This document shows positions 1 through 6,677 of a stretch of DNA of 12,618 nucleotides, one piece after another. Source of the stretch: Bacteroidaceae bacterium. Its GTDB lineage: Bacteria > Bacteroidota > Bacteroidia > Bacteroidales > Bacteroidaceae. Position 1 is the stretch's first letter; every line of letters starts with the position of its first letter. Location: contig JAEDIG010000068.1 in the NCBI GenBank assembly GCA_016292545.1, positions 1 through 12,618 of the forward strand. Direction: 5' to 3'. Under the pieces are notes generated by a model. The model saw only the letters and a list, made by a program, of their open reading frames with translations, did no database searches and was not told the DNA's origin. Both the position numbers and the translations under genes were made by a program.

Positions 1-7
1 CTCTCTG

Positions 8-1378
8 TCAACCCACTACAAGCCGGTTCACCAGGACCGTGGGCAGTCCCTGGCTCACGGGCACACTCTGTCCTCCCTTTCCACACATGCCGGCACTGTG
101 GTCGATCCTGAGGTCATTGCCCACCATGCGGATGTCGGCCAGCGCCTGCGGTCCGTTCCCTATGATGTTCACATCGCGGATGGGAATTGTCAGCCGTCCG
201 TCCTCTATGAGATAACCCTGCTTCATGTAGAAGGTGAAATCGCCCGCGCCTATCTGCACCTGGCCGTTGGTAAAGGTCTGGGCATAGATGCCCCTATTCA
301 CCGAACGGATGATGTCATCGGGGGAGGCCTCGCCTGCCATCATATACGTACACCTCATGCGTGGCTGCGGCGGAAAGCGGAAACTCTCGCGCCGTCCGTT
401 TCCCGTGGGCGGCACCCCGTAATGAGCCGCACTGATGCGGTCGTGCATGTAGCTGTTCAGTATGCCCCTGTCCACCAACAATGTCCTGGGATGCTGCACA
501 CCCTCGTCGTCCCAGCGCAGGAAGCCCGCATCGCCCGCCAGAGAGCCGTCGTCCACAATGGATATGTCCGCAGCGCACACCCGTTCACCCAAGCGCCCCG
601 AAAAGATGCTGGTGCCCAACCTGTTGAAATCGGCCTCAAAGGCGTGTCCGATAGCTTCATGAATAAAGATTCCACTGGCACCTGCGGCCATCACTACGGG
701 CATTTCGCCCCCTTCAGGACGAATGGCATCAAAGAGGATGGCCGTGCGGCTGACAGCCTCACCCACCACCTGGCGAATCACCCCGTCGGTGATGAACGAC
801 GGTTCCAACTGCATCTGACGGGTTGAATAGCCCATCTGAGACTGGCCGTTCTTCTCCATCACCACCCTCACCACAATGCTGGTGAAAGGGCGATAGTCGG
901 CATACGACACGCCCTCGGTATTGGCAAAAAACAACTGACGCGAATTGGTGGCCACAGCAGCCTTCACCCTCACCACTCTGGAATCCAGGTCACGGGCCAT
1001 CTGATCGGCCTGCAGCAGCTGTTCCCTCACACGCCCTGGAGATACCACCGACTGTGTCGGGGGCAGCTGCAGTTCGTCGTCCGCCCCCGTCACAGCGGGC
1101 ATGACAGGCACGGATTCCCTGCCGCCAATGGTAGCGGCAAAGCACGCCGCATCCATCAAAGGCCTGCGTCTGAGGTCCATCGAATAGGCATAGCCCGTGG
1201 CATCTCCCTTGAGCACACGGATGCCAGCACCGTGCAGGCACACCTGACGCGTCTGGCTCACCCGCCCATCCTGAAGTTCCAGACTGTGTATGAGCGTGTC
1301 CTCCGCAAATATATCTGCATAATTGCCACCGCGGCCCATTGCCGCAGCCAGCACCCCGTCTACGAGTGTCTGCTGCAT
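8..1378 (-). CDS. tldD: TldD-family metalloprotease
   Basis: A 456-residue protein of the TldD/PmbA (U62) family, cytosolic zinc metalloproteases that in E. coli act as a TldD/TldE heterodimer and process small peptides such as microcins and unfolded segments. Seen: the zinc motif HExxxH at about residues 240-245 (HEAIGH), followed by the family block FEADFNRLGTSIFSGR, the PTGNGRRES block, and the C-terminal MCGKGGQS segment whose Cys (about residue 432) is the expected third metal ligand. The length is close to E. coli TldD (about 480). The start is the ATG 3 bases after the sdaA stop codon, so the two genes are probably translated from one mRNA. The stop codon is at 8-10, so the protein is complete; whether the partner gene tldE/pmbA follows cannot be seen. 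Family assignment is firm; the natural substrate is unknown. Confidence 0.95.
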   Translation of the reverse strand: MQQTLVDGVLAAAMGRGGNYADIFAEDTLIHSLELQDGRVSQTRQVCLHGAGIRVLKGDATGYAYSMDLRRRPLMDAACFAATIGGRESVPVMPAVTGADDELQLPPTQSVVSPGRVREQLLQADQMARDLDSRVVRVKAAVATNSRQLFFANTEGVSYADYRPFTSIVVRVVMEKNGQSQMGYSTRQMQLEPSFITDGVIRQVVGEAVSRTAILFDAIRPEGGEMPVVMAAGASGIFIHEAIGHAFEADFNRLGTSIFSGRLGERVCAADISIVDDGSLAGDAGFLRWDDEGVQHPRTLLVDRGILNSYMHDRISAAHYGVPPTGNGRRESFRFPPQPRMRCTYMMAGEASPDDIIRSVNRGIYAQTFTNGQVQIGAGDFTFYMKQGYLIEDGRLTIPIRDVNIIGNGPQALADIRMVGNDLRIDHSAGMCGKGGQSVPVSQGLPTVLVNRLVVG

Positions 1379-1381
1379 GGC

Positions 1382-2584
1382 CTAGGGCTGCTCCACCGAC
1401 ATGGCCAGACCGCCCTCGCTGGTTTCCTTGTAGAGGCTGGGCAAGTCGTGTCCGGTGTTCTTCATCACCTCCACCACCTTGTCGAAGCTCACACGATGCT
1501 GTCCGTCGGTGAACATGGCATAGGAATTGGCGTCCATGGCACGCGCAGCCGCATAGGCGTTGCGCTCGATGCAGGGAATCTGCACCAGTCCGCACACGGG
1601 GTCACAAGTGAGCCCCAGATGATGCTCCAGACCCATCTCAGCAGCATATTCTATCTGGGCCGGCGTGCCGCCAAACAACTGGCTGGCTGCTGCAGCAGCC
1701 ATGGCACAGGCCACGCCCACTTCTCCCTGGCATCCCACCTCGGCCCCGCTGATGCTGGCATTGGTCTTCACGATATTGCCGAACAGACCGGCCGTGGCCA
1801 GCGCACGAAGGATGCGCGCCTCGCTTATCTGCCGGCTTTTCCACAGATGATAGAGAACACCTGGCAAAACGCCACAACTGCCGCATGTGGGCGCGGTTAC
1901 AATCTTGCCTCCCGATGCATTCTCTTCGCTCACAGCAAGGGCATACGCAAAAATCAGGCCACGGCTCTTCATGCTTGCCTGATAGCCCTCGGCACGTGTG
2001 AGATAGGACACGGCCTTCCGCCTCAGGTTGAGAGGGCCGGGCAGCACTTCTTCATGCTCAAGTCCGTTTTCAACCGACGCACGCATCGTATCCCACACCT
2101 CGCGGAGGAAATCCCAAATCTCGGGTCCCTCGCATTCCTGCACATATTCCCAGTAGGTCTTGCCCGTCTTTTGACACCATTCAAGGATGTCCGTGGCAAA
2201 ATGCATATCATAGATGTCGGGCAGTTCCAGAGCTGGCTTCCCCTCCTCGGCCAGCGCACCGCCGCCCACACTGAACACGGTCCATTCGGGCGATTGCGTT
2301 CCGTCGGGCATCACAGCCCGGAACTTCATGCCGTTGGGATGGAAAGGCAGGAACACCTTTGGCTCCCACACAATCTCCGTACGCTCATTGCCCAGCACGT
2401 CCAGAATGGCCCTGTCGGTCATGTGCCCCTTGCCCGTGGCTGCCAGCGAGCCATACAGGTGTACGATATAACTACTTGCGTCGGGATGACGCTCTTGAAA
2501 AAGCAGAGCGGCCTTGCGCGGCCCCATGGTGTGGCTGCTGCTCGGGCCCAGCCCAATACGGTATAATTCTCTTAGTGTAATCAT
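1382..2584 (-). CDS. sdaA: L-serine dehydratase (L-serine ammonia-lyase), iron-sulfur type, single chain
   Basis: A 400-residue enzyme that deaminates L-serine to pyruvate and ammonia with an oxygen-sensitive [4Fe-4S] cluster instead of PLP. Seen: the N-terminal GPSSSHTMGP signature (about residues 13-22), the TAPTCGSCGVLPG block (about 230-242), and cysteines at about 285, 327 and 338. Their spacing of 42 and 11 matches, from memory, the three cluster ligands of the Legionella enzyme. Alpha and beta domains are fused in one chain, as in E. coli SdaA (about 454 residues). It is the first gene of a probable two-gene operon with tldD, and no serine transporter is in view. A -7-like element lies just upstream at 2606-2613. 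There is no sign of truncation. Confidence 0.96.
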   Translation of the reverse strand: MITLRELYRIGLGPSSSHTMGPRKAALLFQERHPDASSYIVHLYGSLAATGKGHMTDRAILDVLGNERTEIVWEPKVFLPFHPNGMKFRAVMPDGTQSPEWTVFSVGGGALAEEGKPALELPDIYDMHFATDILEWCQKTGKTYWEYVQECEGPEIWDFLREVWDTMRASVENGLEHEEVLPGPLNLRRKAVSYLTRAEGYQASMKSRGLIFAYALAVSEENASGGKIVTAPTCGSCGVLPGVLYHLWKSRQISEARILRALATAGLFGNIVKTNASISGAEVGCQGEVGVACAMAAAAASQLFGGTPAQIEYAAEMGLEHHLGLTCDPVCGLVQIPCIERNAYAAARAMDANSYAMFTDGQHRVSFDKVVEVMKNTGHDLPSLYKETSEGGLAMSVEQP

Positions 2585-2605
2585 GCTTCATGCAGTTTTG
2601 CGATG

Positions 2606-2613
2606 CGAAGATA
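2606..2613 (-). promoter_or_regulatory. possible -7 element for sdaA
   Basis: Read on the minus strand this is TATCTTCG, 7 of 8 matches to the Bacteroidota -7 consensus TAnnTTTG, and it is followed by CA as in many such promoters. It lies 22 bases before the sdaA start codon. No good -33 TTTG sits at the usual 19-21 base spacing, so the call is tentative. Confidence 0.35.
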
Positions 2614-2690
2614 GCACATTCTCGCCAATTAGACGCATTAAAAATAGTTAAATATTCATTGTATATAGCATTCCCTACCAATATTTTTTG

Positions 2691-2698
2691 TAATATTG
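2691..2698 (+). promoter_or_regulatory. possible -7 element for the secreted-protein gene
   Basis: TAATATTG matches TAnnTTTG at 7 of 8 positions and is followed by CA. It lies 29 bases before the start at 2728, a sensible distance for a short leader. No -33 TTTG stands at the expected spacing. An overlapping T-rich alternative at 2682-2690 has an ATTG 20 bases upstream (2658-2661). Weak evidence. Confidence 0.3.
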
Positions 2699-2727
2699 CA
2701 TGCGAAATACAATAAAATCAATCCAAC

Positions 2728-3531
2728 ATGAAGAAATTTACCCTATCTTTGCTCGCGCTAGGCGCTATGAGTGTCAGCGCGTTTGCACAGTCCACAAAGT
2801 ATCTGTTCACCAGCGGCCAGCAGCTGGACACCTCCGTATTCACCCAGCAGACACAGCCCTTCCAGCTGGGCCGTACACTCTTTGCGGGCTATAACACCAT
2901 CTGTCTGCCGGTAGACCTCACGGCCGACCAGCTCCAGACCATAGCCCAGGACGTTCGCATCGAAGAATTCACGGCCATCCGCCAGGAAGGCGACGTGCTC
3001 AATCTTTATTTCACCGACTGCACGGACAAGGGACTGCAGGCAGGACATTCCTACCTCATCTTCAGCCCCACCCAGCAATACATGCGCATAAAAAGCAGCC
3101 AGGTGAGCGGCACCGGCATTGACATCCTCCCCACCACCCTCGCCGACGGGCAGGGTAACAAGGTCACCTTCAGCAGCAGCTGGCAGGCCATCACGGCCGA
3201 CGGCCGCTACGGCATTCCCGCCCTGCAGGACACCGATATCCTGCAAAGCGTGCTTGTGCGCACGGAAGGGGACAAAACATTCCTTCCCACCCGTTGCGGA
3301 TTCACATGGGACGAGCAGAGCACTACCGCCACCACGCTCCAGATACGGCATATCACCAGCACCGAGGGCATGGAAACAAGCATCAGCTGCCTGCGTGCCG
3401 AAGGCACCGAGGTAGATGTCTATGACACAGCCGGCAACCTGCTGCTCCGCGGCACCACCGTGGGCAAAGCCCAGCAACAGCTGCCCAAGGGCATTTACGT
3501 GATAGGCGGAGAAAAGTTTGCTGTAAAATAA
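2728..3531 (+). CDS. secreted protein of unknown function with a type IX-like C-terminal domain
   Basis: I do not recognise a specific function. The 267-residue product starts with a clear signal peptide: two lysines, a hydrophobic core, then AFA with cleavage predicted after Ala20 before QSTKY. The mature part contains YNTICLPVDLTADQLQ (about residues 55-70); an 'NTxCLPxDL' stretch like this recurs in many Bacteroidales surface proteins. The C-terminal roughly 40 residues (VDVYDTAGNLLLRG, then LPKGIYVIGGEKFAVK) resemble the short beta-strand domain at the end of Por/type IX cargo (TIGR04183-like), which suggests export to the cell surface, though such tails also occur where no type IX system is known. 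The gene stands alone, divergent from sdaA, and ends in its own terminator. Start chosen because it gives the intact signal peptide. Coding is well supported; the role is unknown. Confidence 0.85.
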   Translation: MKKFTLSLLALGAMSVSAFAQSTKYLFTSGQQLDTSVFTQQTQPFQLGRTLFAGYNTICLPVDLTADQLQTIAQDVRIEEFTAIRQEGDVLNLYFTDCTDKGLQAGHSYLIFSPTQQYMRIKSSQVSGTGIDILPTTLADGQGNKVTFSSSWQAITADGRYGIPALQDTDILQSVLVRTEGDKTFLPTRCGFTWDEQSTTATTLQIRHITSTEGMETSISCLRAEGTEVDVYDTAGNLLLRGTTVGKAQQQLPKGIYVIGGEKFAVK

Positions 3532-3556
3532 AGGTTACTACATAAAGACCCACATT

Positions 3557-3593
3557 CCCCTCCGGATTTCCTAGACACAGGAAAGCGGAGGGG
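3557..3593 (+). terminator. hairpin terminator after the secreted-protein gene
   Basis: CCCCTCCG (3557-3564) pairs with CGGAGGGG (3586-3593), and inside it TTTCCT (3567-3572) pairs with AGGAAA (3579-3584) around a 6-base loop. The tail ATTATATTTTA is AT-rich rather than a pure T run. The hairpin begins 25 bases after the stop codon at 3529-3531. It may act as a Rho-independent terminator or as a 3' end stabiliser. Confidence 0.75.
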
Positions 3594-3618
3594 ATTATAT
3601 TTTATGCTTATACATATA

Positions 3619-3664
3619 TAAAAAAGTGAATCCCCAACTAACAAAAATCATTAGCCGGGGATTC
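3619..3664 (-). terminator. Rho-independent terminator of the tRNA-His transcript
   Basis: On the minus strand GAATCCCC (3664-3657) and GGGGATTC (3635-3628) form an 8-bp stem, with an inner CTAA/TTAG stem, followed by AC and a run of six T residues. It begins 15 bases past the end of the tRNA. It faces the terminator of the secreted-protein gene, so the two transcripts end tail to tail. Confidence 0.8.
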
Positions 3665-3678
3665 TGAGGGAGGGGATG

Positions 3679-3752
3679 TGTGACTAGTGGGACTCGAACC
3701 CACGACATTCAGAACCACAATCTGACGCTCTAACCAACTGAACTATAGTCAC
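3679..3752 (-). tRNA. tRNA-His (anticodon GTG)
   Basis: The cloverleaf can be folded by eye. The acceptor stem GTGACTA/TAGTCAC is a perfect 7 bp (3752-3746 with 3686-3680). The D arm is GTTC/GAGC. The anticodon stem TCAGA/TCTGA carries loop TTGTGGT, giving anticodon GTG. The T arm is GTGGG-TTCGAGT-CCCAC. No CCA is encoded. The base before position 1 is G (complement of 3753), which can supply the G-1 typical of tRNA-His. The encoded discriminator (complement of 3679) is A, whereas most bacterial tRNA-His have C73. A matching promoter and terminator flank it, so it is an independent single-gene unit. Confidence 0.95.
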
Positions 3753-3793
3753 CATGTAACCATCAATCGGAGGTTTGTCTCTCAATTGCGATG

Positions 3794-3825
3794 CAAAGGT
3801 ACGACATTCTTTCGACATGACCAAA
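3794..3825 (-). promoter_or_regulatory. promoter of tRNA-His
   Basis: On the minus strand, TTTG (3825-3822), then 20 bases, then TACCTTTG (3801-3794). This is a full match to the Bacteroidota sigma-ABfr consensus TTTG-N19-21-TAnnTTTG and is followed by CATCG. Transcription should begin around 3788, about 35 bases before the tRNA. Confidence 0.85.
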
Positions 3826-3941
3826 TAAAACCCACATTTTTTTCAAGAAATGCTTTCTTTTCCATACATCCGGGTGACCAGCACACATTGTCAGGAAAAA
3901 AATCGGAATAAAGGGAAAATGAAACTTTTTTTTGAAAAATA

Positions 3942-3973
3942 TTTGGTGGTTATAAGAAAACAGTGTAATTTTG
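3942..3973 (+). promoter_or_regulatory. promoter of the trp operon
   Basis: TTTG (3942-3945), then 20 bases, then TAATTTTG (3966-3973): a full match to the Bacteroidota consensus, followed by CA. The predicted start of transcription is about 3979-3981, giving a leader of roughly 185 bases before trpD that contains trpL and the attenuator. It is the only strong promoter I see for the operon; no equally good match stands in the short gaps between trp genes. Confidence 0.85.
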
Positions 3974-4001
3974 CAACAACAAACAACAAAAAACTGCAAA
4001 T

Positions 4002-4064
4002 ATGATAACAAATTGTATCAATAACTTCTGGTGGTGGCGTAACTCAAGATTCAAAAAGTCGTGA
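4002..4064 (+). CDS. trpL: trp operon leader peptide
   Basis: A 20-codon open frame starting with ATG about 22 bases after the predicted transcription start and ending with TGA at 4062-4064. Codons 10-12 (4029-4037) are three consecutive TGG, read as Trp-Trp-Trp after Phe9 and before Arg13. Tryptophan is rare, so three in a row in a 20-residue peptide ahead of a trp operon are diagnostic of a regulatory leader. The product itself is probably dispensable; what matters is where the ribosome stands. Stalled at the Trp codons it would cover RNA strand 1 (4039-4050); at the stop codon it would cover strand 2 (4058-4069). The upstream region is A-rich with no Shine-Dalgarno sequence, normal for this phylum. 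The frame is too short for standard gene calling. Confidence 0.88.
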   Translation: MITNCINNFWWWRNSRFKKS

Positions 4065-4134
4065 GCTACCCAGCCGTATAGATACATGAGATAATATCAT
4101 AAAAAGGCCTGCCGTACTTACGACAGGCCTTTTT
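4039..4134 (+). ncRNA. trp transcription attenuator (1:2, 2:3 and 3:4 pairings)
   Basis: Three competing structures can be drawn. 1:2 hairpin: GTA (4039-4041) with TAC (4067-4069), CTCA (4043-4046) with TGAG (4062-4065), GA (4048-4049) with TC (4059-4060), with two mismatches. 2:3 antiterminator: GTCGTGAG (4058-4065) with CTTACGAC (4117-4124), including one G-U, then bulged C4066, then TAC (4067-4069) with GTA (4114-4116), 11 pairs in all. 3:4 terminator: 4101-4115 with 4120-4134. Strand 2 is shared by 1:2 and 2:3, and the 4114-4124 segment by 2:3 and 3:4, so each excludes its neighbour. By analogy with E. coli trp, Trp starvation should favour 2:3 and readthrough; plentiful Trp should favour 3:4 and termination. 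The pairings are seen; the mechanism is inferred. It may belong to the Bacteroid-trp motif I recall from RNA surveys. Confidence 0.82.
4101..4134 (+). terminator. intrinsic terminator of the trp leader (attenuator strands 3:4)
   Basis: AAAAAGGCCTG (4101-4111) pairs perfectly with CAGGCCTTTTT (4124-4134). After one C-A mismatch, CGT (4113-4115) pairs with ACG (4120-4122) around the loop ACTT. The descending arm ends in five T residues. It lies 37 bases after the trpL stop and 33 bases before trpD, where an attenuator should be. Confidence 0.9.
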
Positions 4135-4167
4135 GCATGAAAGGAACCGAAAAAACAATATACAAAG

Positions 4168-5190
4168 ATGAAAAAAGAACTATTGAAAGTGCTGAGCCAC
4201 GAGATGCTCACACGCAGCGAAATAAGAAACATCCTCATTGGCATTGCCAACCGGCAATACCCCGACACCCAAGTGGCGGCACTACTGGCTGCCCTGGCCC
4301 TGAGAGGTACAACCGTGGAAGAACTGTTAGGCTTCAGAGACGGCATGATGGAAACAGGCAACCACGTAACCCTGAACAATCCGCGCTTCATCGATATCGT
4401 GGGCACGGGGGGAGACTGCAAGAACACCTTCAACATAAGCACAGCCAGCTGCTTTGTGGTGGCCGGGGCCGGATACAAGGTGGCCAAGCATGGCAACTAT
4501 TCTGCCACATCCGTGAGCGGGGCATCTAATGTGATTGAAAACCACGGCATCACGTTCACAGCCAACAACGAGCTGCTCCAGCGCAGCATCGACCAGTCGG
4601 GAGTGGCCTACCTGCACGCACGCCTGTTTGCCAATGCCATGAAAAGCGTGGCCGGGGTGAGAAGCCAGCTGGCATTCCCAACGGTGTTCAACCTGCTGGG
4701 TCCCATCTGCAATCCAGCCACACCACCCTGCCAGATGCTGGGAGTGGCCACACTGGACCAGATGCGCCTCTACAGCCAGCTCTACCACAGGCTCCATGTA
4801 GACTACGTGATTGTGAACAGCATAGACGGCTACGACGAGATTTCGCTCACAGGCGAGTTCAAGGTGACCACCAACAAATACGAGCGTATCTTCAAACCCG
4901 AAGACATCGGATTCAAGCGAGTGAATCCCAACGACATACACGGAGGTGACACCGCCATGCAAGCCAAGGCTCTGTTTGACGCCGTACTGGAAAGCACGGC
5001 TCCACAGGGTTGCCTGGACGTGGTGGTGGCTAATGCCGCCTTTGCCATACAGGCACTGGAGCATTTCCAGAAGCCCCTGCCAGAATGTGTGGACACCGCA
5101 CGCAACAGCCTCACAGAAGGAAGGGCACTGGAGGCCTTCCGCACCTTTGCCGCCCTCAACGCCGCAACCCCGAAACACGACAGGCCATGA
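4168..5190 (+). CDS. trpD: anthranilate phosphoribosyltransferase
   Basis: A 340-residue cytosolic enzyme that transfers phosphoribose from PRPP to anthranilate. Seen: GTGGD at residues 79-83 (PRPP-binding loop), NIST (about 89-92), KHGN at 107-110, SGASNV (about 117-122), a GPICNP stretch, and the acidic SIDGYDE motif expected to bind magnesium. Length is normal for the family (330-345) and it is not fused to TrpG as in enterics. It is the first structural gene after the attenuator and its stop codon overlaps the trpF start (ATGA), which suggests translational coupling. Start chosen for the MKKELLKVLS beginning; an ATG at 4137 is in another frame. Confidence 0.97.
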   Translation: MKKELLKVLSHEMLTRSEIRNILIGIANRQYPDTQVAALLAALALRGTTVEELLGFRDGMMETGNHVTLNNPRFIDIVGTGGDCKNTFNISTASCFVVAGAGYKVAKHGNYSATSVSGASNVIENHGITFTANNELLQRSIDQSGVAYLHARLFANAMKSVAGVRSQLAFPTVFNLLGPICNPATPPCQMLGVATLDQMRLYSQLYHRLHVDYVIVNSIDGYDEISLTGEFKVTTNKYERIFKPEDIGFKRVNPNDIHGGDTAMQAKALFDAVLESTAPQGCLDVVVANAAFAIQALEHFQKPLPECVDTARNSLTEGRALEAFRTFAALNAATPKHDRP

Positions 5191-5822
5191 AATGTAAGGT
5201 ATGCGGAATGCGGCAGGCCGACAACATACGCGAGGTGGCTGCCTTGGGAATAGACATGATGGGCTTCATCTGCTGGCCCCGGAGCCCGCGTTTTGTGGGC
5301 CACACCTCGCTGCCCGGCACCGAGGGCGTGATGCGAGTGGGCGTGTTTGTAGACCAATCAGCCGAGGAAATTGCCACCTACACAAGACTGCACCGGCTGG
5401 ATGCCGTGCAACTGCACGGGAAGGAAGAGCCAGCCTTGCTGGAAAAGCTGAAGGCAGAATACCCACAACTGTTGCTCATCAAGGCCATAAGCATCAGCAG
5501 CAAGGACGAACTGCTGGCAGCCTCCCGCTACCATGGTCTGTGCCACCTGTTGCTCTTCGACACCCGATGCACGCAGGCAGGCGGCAGCGGGCGGCAGTTC
5601 AACTGGGACATTCTCCGGCACTATCAGGGTCCCACGCCTTTTCTGCTCAGCGGCGGCATCGGCCCAGAAGATGCAGAGCGGATAACCTCCTTTGTCCATC
5701 CTCTGATGGAAGGCATCGACCTGAACTCCCGTTTTGAAACGGAGCCCGGACTCAAGGACACCCAACGGCTGGCCGTATTCCTCAGCCGCCTGTCTCGCTC
5801 CACCTCCAACCCTATACATTAA
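5187..5822 (+). CDS. trpF: phosphoribosylanthranilate isomerase
   Basis: A 211-residue TIM-barrel enzyme that carries out the Amadori rearrangement of phosphoribosylanthranilate. Seen: KVCGMR with catalytic Cys6, GFICWPRSPR (about 26-35), VGVFVD (about 51-56), LFDT with catalytic Asp125, GGSG with FNW (132-140), and the phosphate-binding SGGIGPEDA and GIDLNSRFE motifs. It is free-standing, not fused to TrpC as in E. coli. The frame is open upstream of the chosen ATG, but starting there (overlapping the trpD stop by ATGA) gives the family's usual N terminus. Confidence 0.96.
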   Translation: MKCKVCGMRQADNIREVAALGIDMMGFICWPRSPRFVGHTSLPGTEGVMRVGVFVDQSAEEIATYTRLHRLDAVQLHGKEEPALLEKLKAEYPQLLLIKAISISSKDELLAASRYHGLCHLLLFDTRCTQAGGSGRQFNWDILRHYQGPTPFLLSGGIGPEDAERITSFVHPLMEGIDLNSRFETEPGLKDTQRLAVFLSRLSRSTSNPIH

Positions 5823-5842
5823 TATATATATAAAGAAACGAT

Positions 5843-6634
5843 ATGAACGATACTACAATGAACCGAATCAACGCACTCTTCGCCCACCGGGGCGAAAGAA
5901 AACTGCTGTCGCTCTACTTTTGCGCAGGCTGCCCCACCCTGGAAAAGACAGGCGAGGTGATCCTCACCCTGCAACAGCGGGGCATAGACATGATTGAAGT
6001 GGGCATTCCCTTCAGCGACCCGCTGGCCGACGGGCCCGTGATACAGCAAGCCGGCACCGTGGCCCTGAGGAACGGCATGACCCTGAGCCTACTGTTCAGC
6101 CAGCTGGAAACCATCAAGGAACAGGTGCACATCCCACTTGTGCTGATGGGCTACCTGAACGTGGTGATGCACTTTGGGATAGAACGCTTTTGCCGGCACT
6201 GCAAGCAGGCAGGCGTGAGCGGAGCCATTATTCCCGACCTTCCCTTCAAAGACTACATGGAGGTGGTGAAGCCCATAGCCGACCGATACGGCGTGCGCAT
6301 CATCATGATGATTACCCCTGAAACGGAAGAAGATCGTGTGCGCCAGATTGACGCCCACACCGACGGTTTCATCTACATGGTCAGTTCGGCCGGCATCACC
6401 GGTGCACAAGACCAGTTCGGGGCCGCCAAGCTGGCCTACTTTGAAGCCATCGAAAAGATGGACCTCCACAATCCGCGCATGATTGGCTTCGGCATCAGCA
6501 ACAGGCAGACCCTGGAGAGTGCCCAGCAACATGCAGCCGGTGCCATCATCGGCAGCAAGTTCGTGAGTCTGCTCCAGACAAGCAAGGATGCCAATGAAGC
6601 CCTCGACAAACTGTTCGAGGCGCTGGACCGATAA
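5843..6634 (+). CDS. trpA: tryptophan synthase alpha chain
   Basis: A 263-residue TIM-barrel subunit that cleaves indole-3-glycerol phosphate to indole and glyceraldehyde-3-phosphate; indole is channelled to TrpB. Seen: GIDMIEVGIPFSDPLADGP with catalytic Glu52 and Asp63, the MGYLN segment (101-105), IPDLPF, VSSAGITG (about 179-186) and GFGIS plus GAIIGSKFV near the C terminus for phosphate binding. Length is typical (about 260-270). It follows trpF by 20 AT-rich bases and lies directly before trpB, the reverse of the common B-A order. A second in-frame ATG at codon 6 is a possible alternative start. Confidence 0.97.
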   Translation: MNDTTMNRINALFAHRGERKLLSLYFCAGCPTLEKTGEVILTLQQRGIDMIEVGIPFSDPLADGPVIQQAGTVALRNGMTLSLLFSQLETIKEQVHIPLVLMGYLNVVMHFGIERFCRHCKQAGVSGAIIPDLPFKDYMEVVKPIADRYGVRIIMMITPETEEDRVRQIDAHTDGFIYMVSSAGITGAQDQFGAAKLAYFEAIEKMDLHNPRMIGFGISNRQTLESAQQHAAGAIIGSKFVSLLQTSKDANEALDKLFEALDR

Positions 6635-6677
6635 ATCCCCCCCCATACACACAACAACGCAAAATCAAAGAACAGAA

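Noticed and set aside
1232..2566. A long open frame of about 444 codons on the plus strand opposite sdaA
   Set aside because: It mirrors sdaA, whose protein has full family motifs. The product has no recognisable domain and is rich in His/Leu/Ala as antisense frames of GC-rich genes tend to be.
4101..4134. The hairpin as an ordinary terminator of an upstream gene
   Set aside because: The only upstream plus-strand frame after the promoter is trpL, and the segment also takes part in the competing 2:3 pairing.
3980..4167. A T-box or a metabolite riboswitch upstream of trpD
   Set aside because: There is no T-box core sequence or specifier arrangement, and the Trp-rich leader peptide with overlapping stems explains the region fully.
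4137..4529. A frame starting at an ATG just after the attenuator and overlapping trpD
   Set aside because: It is out of frame with trpD and the translation is low-complexity and unrelated to any family; trpD itself is unmistakable.
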